In this document: one piece after another, positions 29,058-37,521 of the stretch
Numbering within the stretch: the first letter of the stretch is position 1
Layout of the letters: every line of letters begins with the position of its first letter
Assembly: GCF_000243395.2 (NCBI RefSeq)
Contig: NZ_CM001484.1
Location: 1,661,568 to 1,725,567 of the forward strand
Length of the DNA stretch: 64,000 nt
From: Saccharomonospora glauca K62
Lineage (GTDB): Bacteria; Actinomycetota; Actinomycetes; Mycobacteriales; Pseudonocardiaceae
Reading direction: 5' to 3'
Position numbers and translations under genes: made by a program
The notes under the pieces: generated by a model
What the model saw: only the letters and a program-made list of their open reading frames with translations
Told to the model about the DNA's origin: nothing
The model's database searches: none

Positions 29058-29606
29058 TCAGTCCCGGAGCCCGGCCTCGATGTCGAGTTCGATGATGACC
29101 TTGTCGCTGACGACCGCCGAGGGGATGCCCGCGCCGACCCCGAAGTCCGAGCGCTTGATCTCCGTGCGGGCCGCCACGCCGATCACCTTGCTGCCCTCGG
29201 TCAGGCCGGGGCCGAAGCCGCCGAGCTCGGCGGTCAGCGTCACGGGCTTGGTGACGCCGCGCACGGTCAGCTCGCCGTCGATGAGGTAGTCCTCGCCGTC
29301 GACGCGGATGCCCGTGGAGCGGAAGCTCAGCGTGGGGTGGTTCTCGACGTCGAGGAAGTCGGCGCCGCGCACGTGGTCGTCGCGCTGCTGGTTGGTGGTG
29401 TCGATGCTCGCGGCCCGCATGGTGGCCGTCACCGAGGAGTCGGTGATGTTCTCCGCGGTGACGATCTCGCCGCTGACGTCGGTGAACCGGCCGCGCAGGC
29501 GCGTGACACCGAGGTGCCGCACGACGAAGCTCACGTTGGAGTGCACCGGGTCGATCGTCCAGGTACCGGTGAGGTAGCCGGGGATCTCGGTCGTACTGGT
29601 GGTCAT
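29058..29606 (-). CDS. YceI family protein
   Basis: A 182-residue lipocalin-like YceI protein. The family binds isoprenoid lipids, and members are often induced by stress or pH. Visible family features are the start GTWTIDPVHSNVSFVVRHLGV, the TNQQRDDHVRGADFLDVENHPTLSF block and the ELTVRGVTKPV strand. It has no signal peptide, so it should be cytoplasmic, unlike the E. coli member. It has a GAGGAG ribosome site and is transcribed divergently from the MarR gene through a shared pair of operators. It converges on the HIT gene with a 4-bp gap. Confidence 0.9.
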   Translation of the reverse strand: MTTSTTEIPGYLTGTWTIDPVHSNVSFVVRHLGVTRLRGRFTDVSGEIVTAENITDSSVTATMRAASIDTTNQQRDDHVRGADFLDVENHPTLSFRSTGIRVDGEDYLIDGELTVRGVTKPVTLTAELGGFGPGLTEGSKVIGVAARTEIKRSDFGVGAGIPSAVVSDKVIIELDIEAGLRD

Positions 29607-29628
29607 GGAACTCCTCGCATCAGTGTGG

Positions 29629-29640
29629 TTGAGCGTTCAA
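29629..29640. promoter_or_regulatory. MarR-type operator site 1
   Basis: TTGAGCGTTCAA, one mismatch from a perfect palindrome, in the yceI/marR divergent gap. It matches site 2 at 11 of 12 positions. The pair are 33 bp apart, about three helical turns, so two dimers would sit on the same face. Confidence 0.7.
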
Positions 29641-29648
29641 GCAAAATG

Positions 29649-29677
29649 ATAATAGAGTTGATTGAGCGCTCAACCAA
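29649..29677 (-). promoter_or_regulatory. possible yceI promoter overlapping operator 2
   Basis: On the minus strand TTGGTT (29672-29677) and TATTAT (29649-29654) are 17 bp apart. Operator 2 fills most of the spacer, so binding would block RNA polymerase. Inference from spacing and composition. Confidence 0.45.
29662..29673. promoter_or_regulatory. MarR-type operator site 2
   Basis: TTGAGCGCTCAA, a perfect 12-bp palindrome 22 bp before the marR start. It is probably bound by the adjacent MarR protein, giving autoregulation and joint control of yceI. Confidence 0.75.
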
Positions 29678-29695
29678 GTGGTCCGTGAGGTTAGA

Positions 29696-30244
29696 ATGGA
29701 CGTCATGTCGGCACCTCGATGGCTCACGTCGGAAGAACAGCGCGTGTGGCGCGACTTCTCGGCCGCCATCGACATGCTCCGAGCCCACCTCGAAACGCAA
29801 CTGCAACGCGACGCGGGCATGCCGACTACTTACTACTCCGTCCTGGTCGCCCTCTCGGAGGCCCCCGGCCGAGTGCTCAGGATGAGCGATCTCGCGCTCG
29901 CCACGCGTTCCTCCCGGAGCAGACTGTCGCACGCCGTCGCCCGTATGGAGGCCAACGGCTGGATCCGCAGGGAGACGTGTCCCACGGACAAACGGGGCGC
30001 GTTCGCCCACCTCACCGACGCCGGGCTCCGAGCCATTCGCGACGCCGCCCCCGGACACGTCGAGGCGGTGCGCGAGGCCCTGTTCGACGCGCTCACCCCG
30101 GAACAGGTCCGTCAGCTCGGTGAGATCAGCAAGGCGATCACCGACCGATTGACCCCGGCCTGCGCCCGCGCCCAGGCGGCCGAGTCGGAGACGGCCACGG
30201 GCTCCCACGGCACCGTGGAACCGGCCGCCGACAGTCGTCTGTGA
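29696..30244 (+). CDS. MarR family transcriptional regulator
   Basis: A 182-residue winged-helix protein. The MarR core shows SVLVALSEAPGRVLRMSDLALATRSSRSRLSHAVARMEANGWIRRE, with the wing region TDKRGAFAHLTDAGL (DxRxxxxxLT pattern). The ATG at 29696 has GAGG 5 nt upstream. A GTG at 29678 lacks a ribosome site and would overlap the operator flank. It most likely represses itself and the divergent yceI through two TTGAGCGYTCAA palindromes. The inducing ligand is unknown. Confidence 0.9.
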   Translation: MDVMSAPRWLTSEEQRVWRDFSAAIDMLRAHLETQLQRDAGMPTTYYSVLVALSEAPGRVLRMSDLALATRSSRSRLSHAVARMEANGWIRRETCPTDKRGAFAHLTDAGLRAIRDAAPGHVEAVREALFDALTPEQVRQLGEISKAITDRLTPACARAQAAESETATGSHGTVEPAADSRL

Positions 30245-30343
30245 CACGCGGTGTAGGGGCGAAAGACGCTGGAGTGATGGTGGCTCGATAGGGTTTGCTT
30301 GCCGAGTTGATCCGCACTCGCCAGCAAGCACCCGTAGGATGAG

Positions 30344-30958
30344 ATGCTCAACATCTTCGCGCGCGCGTCCGTGTCTCGCGTTACCGACCCGATCGGTGCC
30401 GCCTTGGTGCGCGTCGGGCTGACCCCGAACGCGATGACTCTCATTGGCACCGCGGGTGCCATCGCGGGAGCCCTGGCGTTCTTCCCGACCGGGATGCTGC
30501 TCGCGGGCACCTTCGTGGTGTGGGGCTTCGTCATGCTCGACCTGCTCGATGGAGCGATGGCGAGGGCGAAGGGGAGCACGCCGTTCGGAGCGGTGCTCGA
30601 CGCCACGTGCGACCGGTTGGTGGACGGTGCGGTGTTCGCGGCCATCGCCTGGTGGGCGTTCGTCGTGGCGGACAATCCCAGGGTGGCCGCGGCCGCGTTG
30701 CTGTCCCTCGTGCTCGCGCAGGTCATCTCCTACGTCAAGGCGAGAGCGGAGGCCTCCGGGTTCGGTGACGCGGCCAACGGAGGACTCGTCGAACGTGCCG
30801 AGCGACTGATCATCGCACTCGTGGGGACGGGATTGCAGGGGCTGGGAGTGCCGTACGCCATCGAGGGATCGCAGTGGCTGCTCGCCGTGCTCTCGGTGGT
30901 CACTCTGGGCCAGCGCGTCACGGCTGTGGCCATGGCGGCGAGGAAGGCGCGACTGTGA
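30344..30958 (+). CDS. pgsA: phosphatidylinositol phosphate synthase (CDP-alcohol phosphotransferase)
   Basis: This membrane enzyme transfers the phosphatidyl group of CDP-diacylglycerol to inositol phosphate, the first step to phosphatidylinositol and PIMs. The 204-residue protein has the CDP-alcohol phosphotransferase signature DLLDGAMARAKG...GAVLDATCDRLVD around residues 65-93 and about six hydrophobic segments. It heads an operon with patA and pimA (GTGA overlap at its stop), which fixes its role as PI phosphate synthase rather than phosphatidylglycerophosphate synthase. ATG 30344 is preceded by AGGATGAG. Confidence 0.92.
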   Translation: MLNIFARASVSRVTDPIGAALVRVGLTPNAMTLIGTAGAIAGALAFFPTGMLLAGTFVVWGFVMLDLLDGAMARAKGSTPFGAVLDATCDRLVDGAVFAAIAWWAFVVADNPRVAAAALLSLVLAQVISYVKARAEASGFGDAANGGLVERAERLIIALVGTGLQGLGVPYAIEGSQWLLAVLSVVTLGQRVTAVAMAARKARL

Positions 30959-31872
30959 GCAAGCAGCGGCTCGTGGAATGGGGTTATGCCACGGCGTGGC
31001 GCTTGGTGCCGAAACTGCCGGAGACGTTCGTCACCGCGATGTTCGCCCTGGGGGCCGACATCGCCGCCCGGCGGGATCGGGGTGGCGCCGCGAGACTGCG
31101 CCGCAACCTCGCCAGAGTGGTGCCGCAGGCGGGTCCCGTGGAGCTGGAGGACCTCACCCGCCGGGCCATGCGCTCGTATGCCCGCTACTGGCAGGAGGCG
31201 TTCTGTCTGCCGTCGATGGACGCCGAGGCCGTGCGCGGCCGGGTGGACGTCACGGGGATCGAGTACCTCGACGCGGCCCTCGAGGAGGGCAACGGGGCGG
31301 TGCTCGCGCTGCCGCACACGGGCAACTGGGACGTCGCGGGCGTGTGGCTGGTGGGACACTCCGGCAACTTCACCACGGTGGCGGAGCGCCTGCGGCCGGA
31401 GTCGCTGTACGAGCGGTTCGTCGCCTACCGCGAGTCGCTCGGGTTCGAGGTCGTTCCCGCCGACGGGAGCGTGTCCTTCCGGCTGTTGCTGCGGCGGCTC
31501 CGAGAGAACAAGGTGGTGTGCCTGGTCGGCGATCGCGATCTCACCGGCTCGGGTGTGCCGGTGACGTTCTTCGGGGAGAAGGCGACGTTCCCCGCGGGTC
31601 CCGCGAGGCTGGCCTTGAGCACCGGGGCCGCGCTGTTGCCGGTGGGATGCTGGTTCACCGACGGCGGCTGGGCGCTGCGGGTGCATCCCCGCATTCGGGT
31701 CAACACCCGCGAGGAGGTGCCCGCCGCGACGCAGGCGCTCGCCGACGTCTTCGCTGGGGACATCGCGGCACACCCCACGGACTGGCACATGCTCCAGCCG
31801 TTCTGGCTCACCGACCACGAGAACGACACCGACGACGAGGCGGCCCGGTCGGACGAACGGAGCGCGTCATGA
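30955..31872 (+). CDS. patA: phosphatidylinositol mannoside acyltransferase
   Basis: PatA acylates the 2-linked mannose of PIM1/PIM2 on the inner face of the membrane. The 305-residue protein belongs to the LpxL/HtrB acyltransferase family. It has HTGNWD (H-x4-D) near residue 119 and the GDRDLTGSGVPVTFFGEKATFPAGPARLA block. It overlaps pgsA by four bases at the 5' end and pimA by four bases at the 3' end, so the three genes are translationally coupled. The same order occurs in mycobacteria (Rv2612c-Rv2610c). Confidence 0.93.
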   Translation: MSKQRLVEWGYATAWRLVPKLPETFVTAMFALGADIAARRDRGGAARLRRNLARVVPQAGPVELEDLTRRAMRSYARYWQEAFCLPSMDAEAVRGRVDVTGIEYLDAALEEGNGAVLALPHTGNWDVAGVWLVGHSGNFTTVAERLRPESLYERFVAYRESLGFEVVPADGSVSFRLLLRRLRENKVVCLVGDRDLTGSGVPVTFFGEKATFPAGPARLALSTGAALLPVGCWFTDGGWALRVHPRIRVNTREEVPAATQALADVFAGDIAAHPTDWHMLQPFWLTDHENDTDDEAARSDERSAS

Positions 31873-33014
31873 AGGTCGGCATCGTGTGCCCGTACTCCTT
31901 CGACGTGCCCGGCGGAGTGCAGGGGCACGTCGTGGACCTCGCCAAGGAGTTGCGTTCGCTCGGGCACACCGTGTCGGTGCTCGCCCCCGGTGACGACGAG
32001 AGCGCGCACCTTCCCGACTTCGTCCAACCCGCGGGCCGCGCGGTCGGCATTCCGTACAACGGTTCGGTGGCACGACTGCAGTTCGGCCCCGTCTCGTACG
32101 CGCGGGTGCGGCGCTGGCTGCGTGACCACGACTTCGACGTGCTGCATCTGCACGAACCGACGGCGCCGAGCCTGTCGTTGTTGGCGTTGACGGTGGCCGA
32201 GGGCCCCATCGTCGCCACGTTCCATACCTCCACCCCCCGGTCCCGCACGCTGGCGGCCTTCGAGCCGGTGTTGCGTCCGCTGATGGAGAAGGTGACCGCG
32301 CGTATCGCGGTGTCGGCGCTGGCCCGGCGGGTTCAGGTGGAACACCTCGGTGGGGACGCCGTGGAGATCCCCAACGGGGTGGACACCGCCTTCTTCTCCG
32401 GCGCCGAACCGCTGGAGGGGTATCCGCGTCCGGGTGGCACGATCGGATTCGTCGGCCGGTACACCGAGCCCCGGAAAGGGATGGGGGTGCTGCTCGAAGC
32501 GCTCCGGCTGCTGGCGCCCGAGTTGCCGGAGCTGCGGCTGCTGGTCGTCGGACGCGGGGAGGCCGAGACGCTGTACCGGGAGGCGGGGCCCGAACTCGCG
32601 GCGCGGTTGGACCTGCTCGGACAGGTGGACGACGAGACCAAGGCGCGGGCGCTGCGCAGCGTGGACGTCTACTGCGCTCCCAACACCGGTGGGGAGAGTT
32701 TCGGGATGATCCTCACCGAGGCCATGGCGGCGGGCACCCCCGTGGTGGCCAGCGCGCTCGATTCGTTCCGCCGCGTGCTCGACGACGGCAACGCCGGGGT
32801 GCTGGTGCCCACCGGCGACGCCGAGGCCTTGGCGAGCGCGCTGCGGGAGTTGATCGCCGACCCGGTGCGCCGGGCCTCCCTGGCGGACGCGGCCAGCCGT
32901 CACGTCGCGCGCTACGACTGGGGCACGGTCGTGAAACAGGTCGTCCGCGTGTACGAGACGGCGATCGCGGCCGACCCCCGCAAGGTCGGTGCCGAGAGTG
33001 GCGTTCTGCGATGA
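31869..33014 (+). CDS. pimA: phosphatidylinositol alpha-mannosyltransferase
   Basis: PimA adds the first mannose from GDP-mannose to phosphatidylinositol. The 381-residue GT-B enzyme of family GT4 begins MKVGIVCPYSFDVPGGVQGHV, the GGVQxH loop that contacts the acceptor, and carries the C-terminal NTGGESFGMILTEAMAAGTPVV with the E-x7-E motif that binds the donor. Length and order match mycobacterial PimA. It overlaps patA and the following LemA-like gene by four bases each. Confidence 0.95.
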   Translation: MKVGIVCPYSFDVPGGVQGHVVDLAKELRSLGHTVSVLAPGDDESAHLPDFVQPAGRAVGIPYNGSVARLQFGPVSYARVRRWLRDHDFDVLHLHEPTAPSLSLLALTVAEGPIVATFHTSTPRSRTLAAFEPVLRPLMEKVTARIAVSALARRVQVEHLGGDAVEIPNGVDTAFFSGAEPLEGYPRPGGTIGFVGRYTEPRKGMGVLLEALRLLAPELPELRLLVVGRGEAETLYREAGPELAARLDLLGQVDDETKARALRSVDVYCAPNTGGESFGMILTEAMAAGTPVVASALDSFRRVLDDGNAGVLVPTGDAEALASALRELIADPVRRASLADAASRHVARYDWGTVVKQVVRVYETAIAADPRKVGAESGVLR

Positions 33015-33523
33015 CGACCTGGCTGGTGGTGCTCGCGCTCGTCGTGGCGCTGGTGGTGGCGAGTGCGCTGTGGCTGGTCGCCACCGCGAACCGACTCGAC
33101 CGGCTGCACGTGCGCATGGACGCGGGCTGGGCCGCCCTCGACGCCGCGCTCGCGCGTCGGGCGGTGGTGGCCAGGACGGTGGCGGCGAGCGCGCTGAGTG
33201 GGGAGGACGCCGAGGAGCTCAAGTCCGCGGCCGACCGGGCCGAACGCGCGCCTCGTCCGGAGCGGGAGTCCGCGGAGAACGAACTCACGCTCCGGCTCGC
33301 CGAGGTCGACCGACGGAGGTTGCCCGCCGGGCTCAACGACGAGCTGGCCGACGCGGAGGAGCGCGTGGTCATCGCCCGCCGGGTCTACAACGACGCGGTG
33401 CGCGACACGTTGGCACTGCGGCGCCGCCGGCGGGTGCGGTACTTCCGGCTCGCGGGAACGGCCCGGCGTCCGGAGTACTTCGAGATCGCCGAGCCCGACC
33501 TCGTGGCACCCCCGAACTCCTGA
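33011..33523 (+). CDS. LemA-like membrane protein
   Basis: A 170-residue protein with one N-terminal transmembrane segment (about residues 4-27), then NRLDRLHVRMDAGWAALDAALARRAVVA and a later VYNDAVRDTLALR. These resemble the LemA-type coiled helical domain (asparagine-anchored, YN..V). It is shorter than standard LemA. It is the last gene of the pgsA-patA-pimA operon, at the position of the mycobacterial membrane protein Rv2609c, which suggests a role linked to PIM assembly. No activity is known. Confidence 0.75.
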   Translation: MTTWLVVLALVVALVVASALWLVATANRLDRLHVRMDAGWAALDAALARRAVVARTVAASALSGEDAEELKSAADRAERAPRPERESAENELTLRLAEVDRRRLPAGLNDELADAEERVVIARRVYNDAVRDTLALRRRRRVRYFRLAGTARRPEYFEIAEPDLVAPPNS

Positions 33524-33531
33524 GAGCCGAA

Positions 33532-35670
33532 TCAGGCTCGGGCCTTGGCGGGGTCTCGCGCCGGGAGTTTCTGCGGGGCGACTTCGTAGCGGGCGTGGTG
33601 CCGGGTGAAGCTTGCCCGACCGGAGGTGAGCGAGCGGAGGTCCACGGGGTAGCGCACCAGCTCGGCCGACGGCACCTCGGCACGGATGAGGGTGTGTCCG
33701 CCCTCCAACGACTCGGTGCCCAGCACCCGGCCCCGTCGGGAGGACAGATCACCCAGCACGGCGCCGAGGTAACTGTCGGGCAGCCGGACGACGACCTCGT
33801 CGAGCGGTTCGAGCGTCACGAGCCCGGCCTTGGCCGCCGCGTCCTTCACCGCGAGTGCCCCGGCGGTCTGGAACGCGGCATCGGAGGAGTCCACACTGTG
33901 GGCCTTGCCGTCGAACAGGGTGACGCGCACGTCCACCACGGGATCGTCGCCGCCGATGCCCTCGCGCAACTGCGCGCGTACCCCTTTCTCCACGCTGGGA
34001 ATGAACTGGTGGGGAATCACGCCGCCGACGATGCGGTCGACGAATTCCACCCCCTCGCCGCGGGGAAGGGGCTCCACCGACACGTCGCACACCGCGTACT
34101 GCCCGTGGCCACCGGACTGTTTGACGTGGCGGCCGTGGCCCTCGGCGGACCGGGCGAACGTGGCGCGGCGGCTGGTGCGCACGGGCTCGGTGGTCACCTC
34201 CGCGCCCCCGGCCCGGAGCATGGACAGCACGACGTCCGCGTGCGCCTCGCCCATGCACCACAACACCAGTTGTCCGGTCTCCGCGTTGTGCTCCAGCCGT
34301 AGCGTCGGGTCGCCCGCGACGAGTCTCGACAGGTTGCGGGCGAGGGTGTCCTCGTCACTGCGGGTCTGGGCGACGACGGCGACGGGCAGCAACGGCTCGG
34401 GCATCTCCCACGGCGCGATGAGCAGGGGATCGTCGGTGCCCGACACGGTGTCGCCGGTCTCGGCGGAGGTGAGTTTCGTCAGCGCGCACACGTCGCCCGC
34501 CACGCAGTGGGGCACTTCCCGGAGAGCGGCTCCGAGTGGGGAGTACAGGTGCGCCACCCGCTCGTCGGCGTCGTGTTCGTCGTGGCCTCGGTCGGTGAGG
34601 CCGTGGCCGCTGACGTGGATCGTCCGTTCGGGACGGAGCGTTCCCGAGAACACCCTGACGAGCGACACCCGGCCCACGTAGGAGTCGACGGAGGTGTGCA
34701 CGACCTCGGCGGCGAGCGGACCGTCGGGATCGGGGGCCAGCCGGGGATGGGGGATGCCCTCCGGCGTGGTGGCCGTCGGCGGTGCGTGCTCCAGCGGGGA
34801 GGGAAACGCGCGGGCGATGCCGTCGAGGATCTCGGCCGTCCCCACGCCCGTCTGCGCGCACGCGGGGATCACCGGATGAAACGTGCCCCGAGCGACGGCC
34901 TGCTCCAGGTCGGTGATCAGGGTGTCCTCGGAGATCGGCTCCCCGGCGAGGTAGCGGTCCATGAGGGTCTCGTCCTCGCTCTCGGCGATGATGCCCTCGA
35001 TCAGCGCGTCACGGGCCTCCGACAGGCGTTCGGCGTCCTCCGACCCGACGTCGTCGAGCCGCGGGGGATGGCCGTTCGAGTAGTCGTAACGGCGTTGTGT
35101 CACCAGTCCGACCAGGGCCGGGTCGCCGTCTCCCGTCGGGAGGTACAGCGGGAGGACTCCCGCGCCGAACGCCTCCCGGCAGGCCGCGATCGTCGCGTCG
35201 ACGTTGGCGCGAGCGTGGTCGAGACGCGACACGACGACGGCGCGCGGCAGGCCCGCGGCGGCGCATTCCTCCCACAGCGAGACGGTCGCGGGGTCGATGC
35301 CGTGGCCCGCGCTCACGACGAACAACACGGCGTCGGCGGCGCGGAGTCCGGCCCGGACCTCGCCCACGAAGTCGGCGTAGCCCGGCGTGTCGATGAGGTT
35401 GATCTTGATGTCGCCGTGGACGACGGGAGCGACGGCGAGACCGACGGAACGCTGCTGCCGGATGGCGGCTTGATCATGGTCACACACGGTGGTGCCCTCG
35501 ACCACGGACCCGGCCCTGTTGAGGGTCTTCGCGGCGACGAGCAGGGCCTCGGTGAGGGTGGTCTTCCCGGAACCGGAGGGGCCGACGAGTGCGACGTTGC
35601 GTACCCTGCCGGGATCCTCCACGGCGACCGCGGTCGCCGAGCCGCTGGTTTTGACGTTCTTCTCGGCCAT
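33532..35670 (-). CDS. fusA2: elongation factor G-like protein (EF-G2)
   Basis: A 712-residue translational GTPase of the EF-G2 branch. It has a P-loop GPSGSGKTTL near residue 31, DTPGYADF (switch II) and all five EF-G domains, including GGVIPHQFIPSVEKGVRAQLREG in domain IV and a normal C-terminus. The G4 motif reads SRLD in place of NKxD, and the N-terminal AHIDAGKTT of true EF-G is absent. Paralogues of this type bind ribosomes but lack clear translocation activity in mycobacteria. ATG 35670 has AGGAGG in front. It is divergent from pdxS. Confidence 0.9.
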   Translation of the reverse strand: MAEKNVKTSGSATAVAVEDPGRVRNVALVGPSGSGKTTLTEALLVAAKTLNRAGSVVEGTTVCDHDQAAIRQQRSVGLAVAPVVHGDIKINLIDTPGYADFVGEVRAGLRAADAVLFVVSAGHGIDPATVSLWEECAAAGLPRAVVVSRLDHARANVDATIAACREAFGAGVLPLYLPTGDGDPALVGLVTQRRYDYSNGHPPRLDDVGSEDAERLSEARDALIEGIIAESEDETLMDRYLAGEPISEDTLITDLEQAVARGTFHPVIPACAQTGVGTAEILDGIARAFPSPLEHAPPTATTPEGIPHPRLAPDPDGPLAAEVVHTSVDSYVGRVSLVRVFSGTLRPERTIHVSGHGLTDRGHDEHDADERVAHLYSPLGAALREVPHCVAGDVCALTKLTSAETGDTVSGTDDPLLIAPWEMPEPLLPVAVVAQTRSDEDTLARNLSRLVAGDPTLRLEHNAETGQLVLWCMGEAHADVVLSMLRAGGAEVTTEPVRTSRRATFARSAEGHGRHVKQSGGHGQYAVCDVSVEPLPRGEGVEFVDRIVGGVIPHQFIPSVEKGVRAQLREGIGGDDPVVDVRVTLFDGKAHSVDSSDAAFQTAGALAVKDAAAKAGLVTLEPLDEVVVRLPDSYLGAVLGDLSSRRGRVLGTESLEGGHTLIRAEVPSAELVRYPVDLRSLTSGRASFTRHHARYEVAPQKLPARDPAKARA

Positions 35671-35824
35671 CACGGCCTCCTGCGACGCTGGCGGATGCTG
35701 TGCTTTCGAGCACACACCCGATCGGGGCGCCTGGCAAGACGGGCGGGCACGGGGCGGCTGCCACCCCGAAGTGGACTTCCGAAATAGGTGTGTAATGGCC
35801 ATCTTCGACAGTCCACATCCGTCC

Positions 35825-35830
35825 TACGGT
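35825..35830 (+). promoter_or_regulatory. -10 box of pdxS
   Basis: TACGGT lies 26 bp before GTG 35857, leaving a short leader with the AGAGGA ribosome site. No convincing -35 box. Confidence 0.4.
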
Positions 35831-35856
35831 GGTGCCGTCAGGCCGAGAGGAAACCG

Positions 35857-36780
35857 GTGAAAGGTACTGCTGTGTCGAACGTTGCGCCCAGTGACGAGTC
35901 CCGGAACGGCACCGCGCGGGTCAGGCGCGGAATGGCCGAGCGGTTCAAGGGCGGAGTGATCATGGACGTCGTCACTCCCGAACAGGCCCGGATCGCCGAG
36001 GACGCCGGGGCGGTCGCCGTGATGGCTCTGGAGCGGGTGCCCGCCGACATCCGCGCCCACGGTGGCGTCGCTCGCATGAGCGACCCCGACCTCATCGAGA
36101 GCATCATCTCCGCCGTGTCGATCCCGGTGATGGCCAAGGCGCGCATCGGCCACTTCGTCGAGGCGCAGATCCTGCAGGCGCTCGGCGTGGACTACATCGA
36201 CGAGTCCGAGGTGCTCACCCCCGCCGACCACGACCACCACATCGACAAGTGGGCGTTCACGGTGCCGTTCGTGTGCGGGGCGACCAACCTGGGCGAGGCG
36301 CTGCGCCGCATAGGCGAGGGTGCCGCGATGATCCGGTCCAAGGGAGAGGCGGGCACCGGGGACGTGTCCAACGCGACCACCCACATGCGCCGTATCCGTA
36401 GCGAGATCCGCGCGTTGACGGCGCTTCCCGAGGACGAGCTCCACGCGGTGGCGAAGGAGCTGCGAGCCCCCTACGACCTGGTGAGGGAGGTCGCGGAGAC
36501 CGGAAGGCTGCCCGTGGCATTGTTCACGGCGGGTGGCATCGCCACGCCCGCCGACGCGGCGATGATGAGGCAGCTCGGTGCCGAGGGAGTCTTCGTCGGC
36601 TCGGGCATCTTCAAGTCGGGCGACCCCGCCCGGCGGGCGGCGGCGATCGTCAAGGCCACCGCCTCCTACGACGACCCGGACGTTCTCGCGAAGGTCTCAC
36701 GAGGGCTCGGGGAAGCGATGGTGGGTATCAACGTCGCCGAGGTGCCCGCGCCGCAGCGGTTCGCCGACCGCGGGTGGTGA
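35857..36780 (+). CDS. pdxS: pyridoxal 5'-phosphate synthase lyase subunit PdxS
   Basis: PdxS condenses ribose 5-phosphate, glyceraldehyde 3-phosphate and ammonia into PLP. The ammonia normally comes from the glutaminase PdxT. The 307-residue (beta/alpha)8 barrel has [19 protein letters not shown], the Schiff-base lysine in [10 protein letters not shown], and the phosphate-binding [13 protein letters not shown]. Start GTG 35857 has AGAGGA at good spacing. GTG 35872 is an alternative, giving MSNVAPSD. pdxT, usually close by, is not found in this window, and the XRE-cupin and azl genes occupy the interval to yebC. Confidence 0.95.
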   Translation: MKGTAVSNVAPSDESRNGTARVRRGMAERFKGGVIMDVVTPEQARIAEDAGAVAVMALERVPADIRAHGGVARMSDPDLIESIISAVSIPVMAKARIGHFVEAQILQALGVDYIDESEVLTPADHDHHIDKWAFTVPFVCGATNLGEALRRIGEGAAMIRSKGEAGTGDVSNATTHMRRIRSEIRALTALPEDELHAVAKELRAPYDLVREVAETGRLPVALFTAGGIATPADAAMMRQLGAEGVFVGSGIFKSGDPARRAAAIVKATASYDDPDVLAKVSRGLGEAMVGINVAEVPAPQRFADRGW

Positions 36781-36904
36781 GGGCCCGAGCGCGTACGAGG
36801 GCGGAACTTTCGGGATGCTCCGGGAACCTCGTGGGGGAGAGGGCGCCGACGTCCGACCGTCCCGCCGCCGTGCGCGGAGTCCACGGTGGGAGTGGGCGGG
36901 GCCG

Positions 36905-37471
36905 TCAGGACTGCTCGGAGACGAGCACGGCCATGGTCCGAGGCTCCAACGCTCTGAACACGTGCGGCAGATCGCCGGGATAGGAGATGTAGTCGCCCGG
37001 CCCCAGCTCCACCGGATCGTCGAGGAGTCCGACGAGCGCGCGCCCGCTGCTCAACACGACGTGTTCCACGGTGCCGGGCGTGTGCGGCTCGGACTCCCTC
37101 GGCCGGCCGGGCTCGGCCTGAACGAGGTAGACGTCGCGGCGGGCGTGCGGGGGAGCGGGGGACAGCAGGGTGGTGACGTAGTCCGCGCTCTCCGCGGCGA
37201 ATCGCGGCCCTTCCCCCGCTCGCACCACGCGGACGCGGGGCCTGACCGGTTCGACGAGCTGACTGAACGAGACGCCGAGGGCGGTGCTGAGCGCCCAGAT
37301 CGTCTCGACGCTGGGGTTTCCGGTGCCGGACTCCAGCTGGGACAAGGTCGATTTCGCGATACCTGCCCTGCGGGCGAGTTCGGTGAGTGACAGGCCCGCC
37401 TTCTGCCGCTCTCGCTGCAGCGCGGCCGCGATGGCCACGAGTGGGGCTCCGTTGTCCCTGCTCTCCGTCAT
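36905..37471 (-). CDS. XRE-family regulator with cupin domain
   Basis: A 188-residue protein with an N-terminal HTH (about residues 12-65, LSLTELARRAGIAKSTLSQLESGTGNPSVETIW) and a C-terminal cupin barrel (GTVEHVVLSSG ... LGPGDYISYPGDLPHVFRAL). This is the SutR/PuuR-like architecture, where the cupin senses a small molecule. I chose ATG 37471 rather than an in-frame start 42 bp upstream because it has GGAG in front and leaves the operator free. It is divergent from azlCD and most likely controls it. Confidence 0.9.
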   Translation of the reverse strand: MTESRDNGAPLVAIAAALQRERQKAGLSLTELARRAGIAKSTLSQLESGTGNPSVETIWALSTALGVSFSQLVEPVRPRVRVVRAGEGPRFAAESADYVTTLLSPAPPHARRDVYLVQAEPGRPRESEPHTPGTVEHVVLSSGRALVGLLDDPVELGPGDYISYPGDLPHVFRALEPRTMAVLVSEQS

Positions 37472-37495
37472 ACTGTTCGCTCCATGAGTCCGATC

Positions 37496-37511
37496 GTTCG
37501 TCTTGACGAAC
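37496..37511. promoter_or_regulatory. inverted-repeat operator site 1 for the XRE-cupin regulator
   Basis: GTTCG-TCTTGA-CGAAC, a 5+5 palindrome with 6-bp spacer, 25 bp upstream of the regulator start and just before azlC. Confidence 0.65.
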
Positions 37512-37521
37512 ACGGTCCGTT

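Noticed and set aside
35671-35802. N-terminal extension of EF-G2
   Set aside because: The added residues are Cys/Pro/Arg-rich and non-conserved. ATG 35670 has an AGGAGG site.
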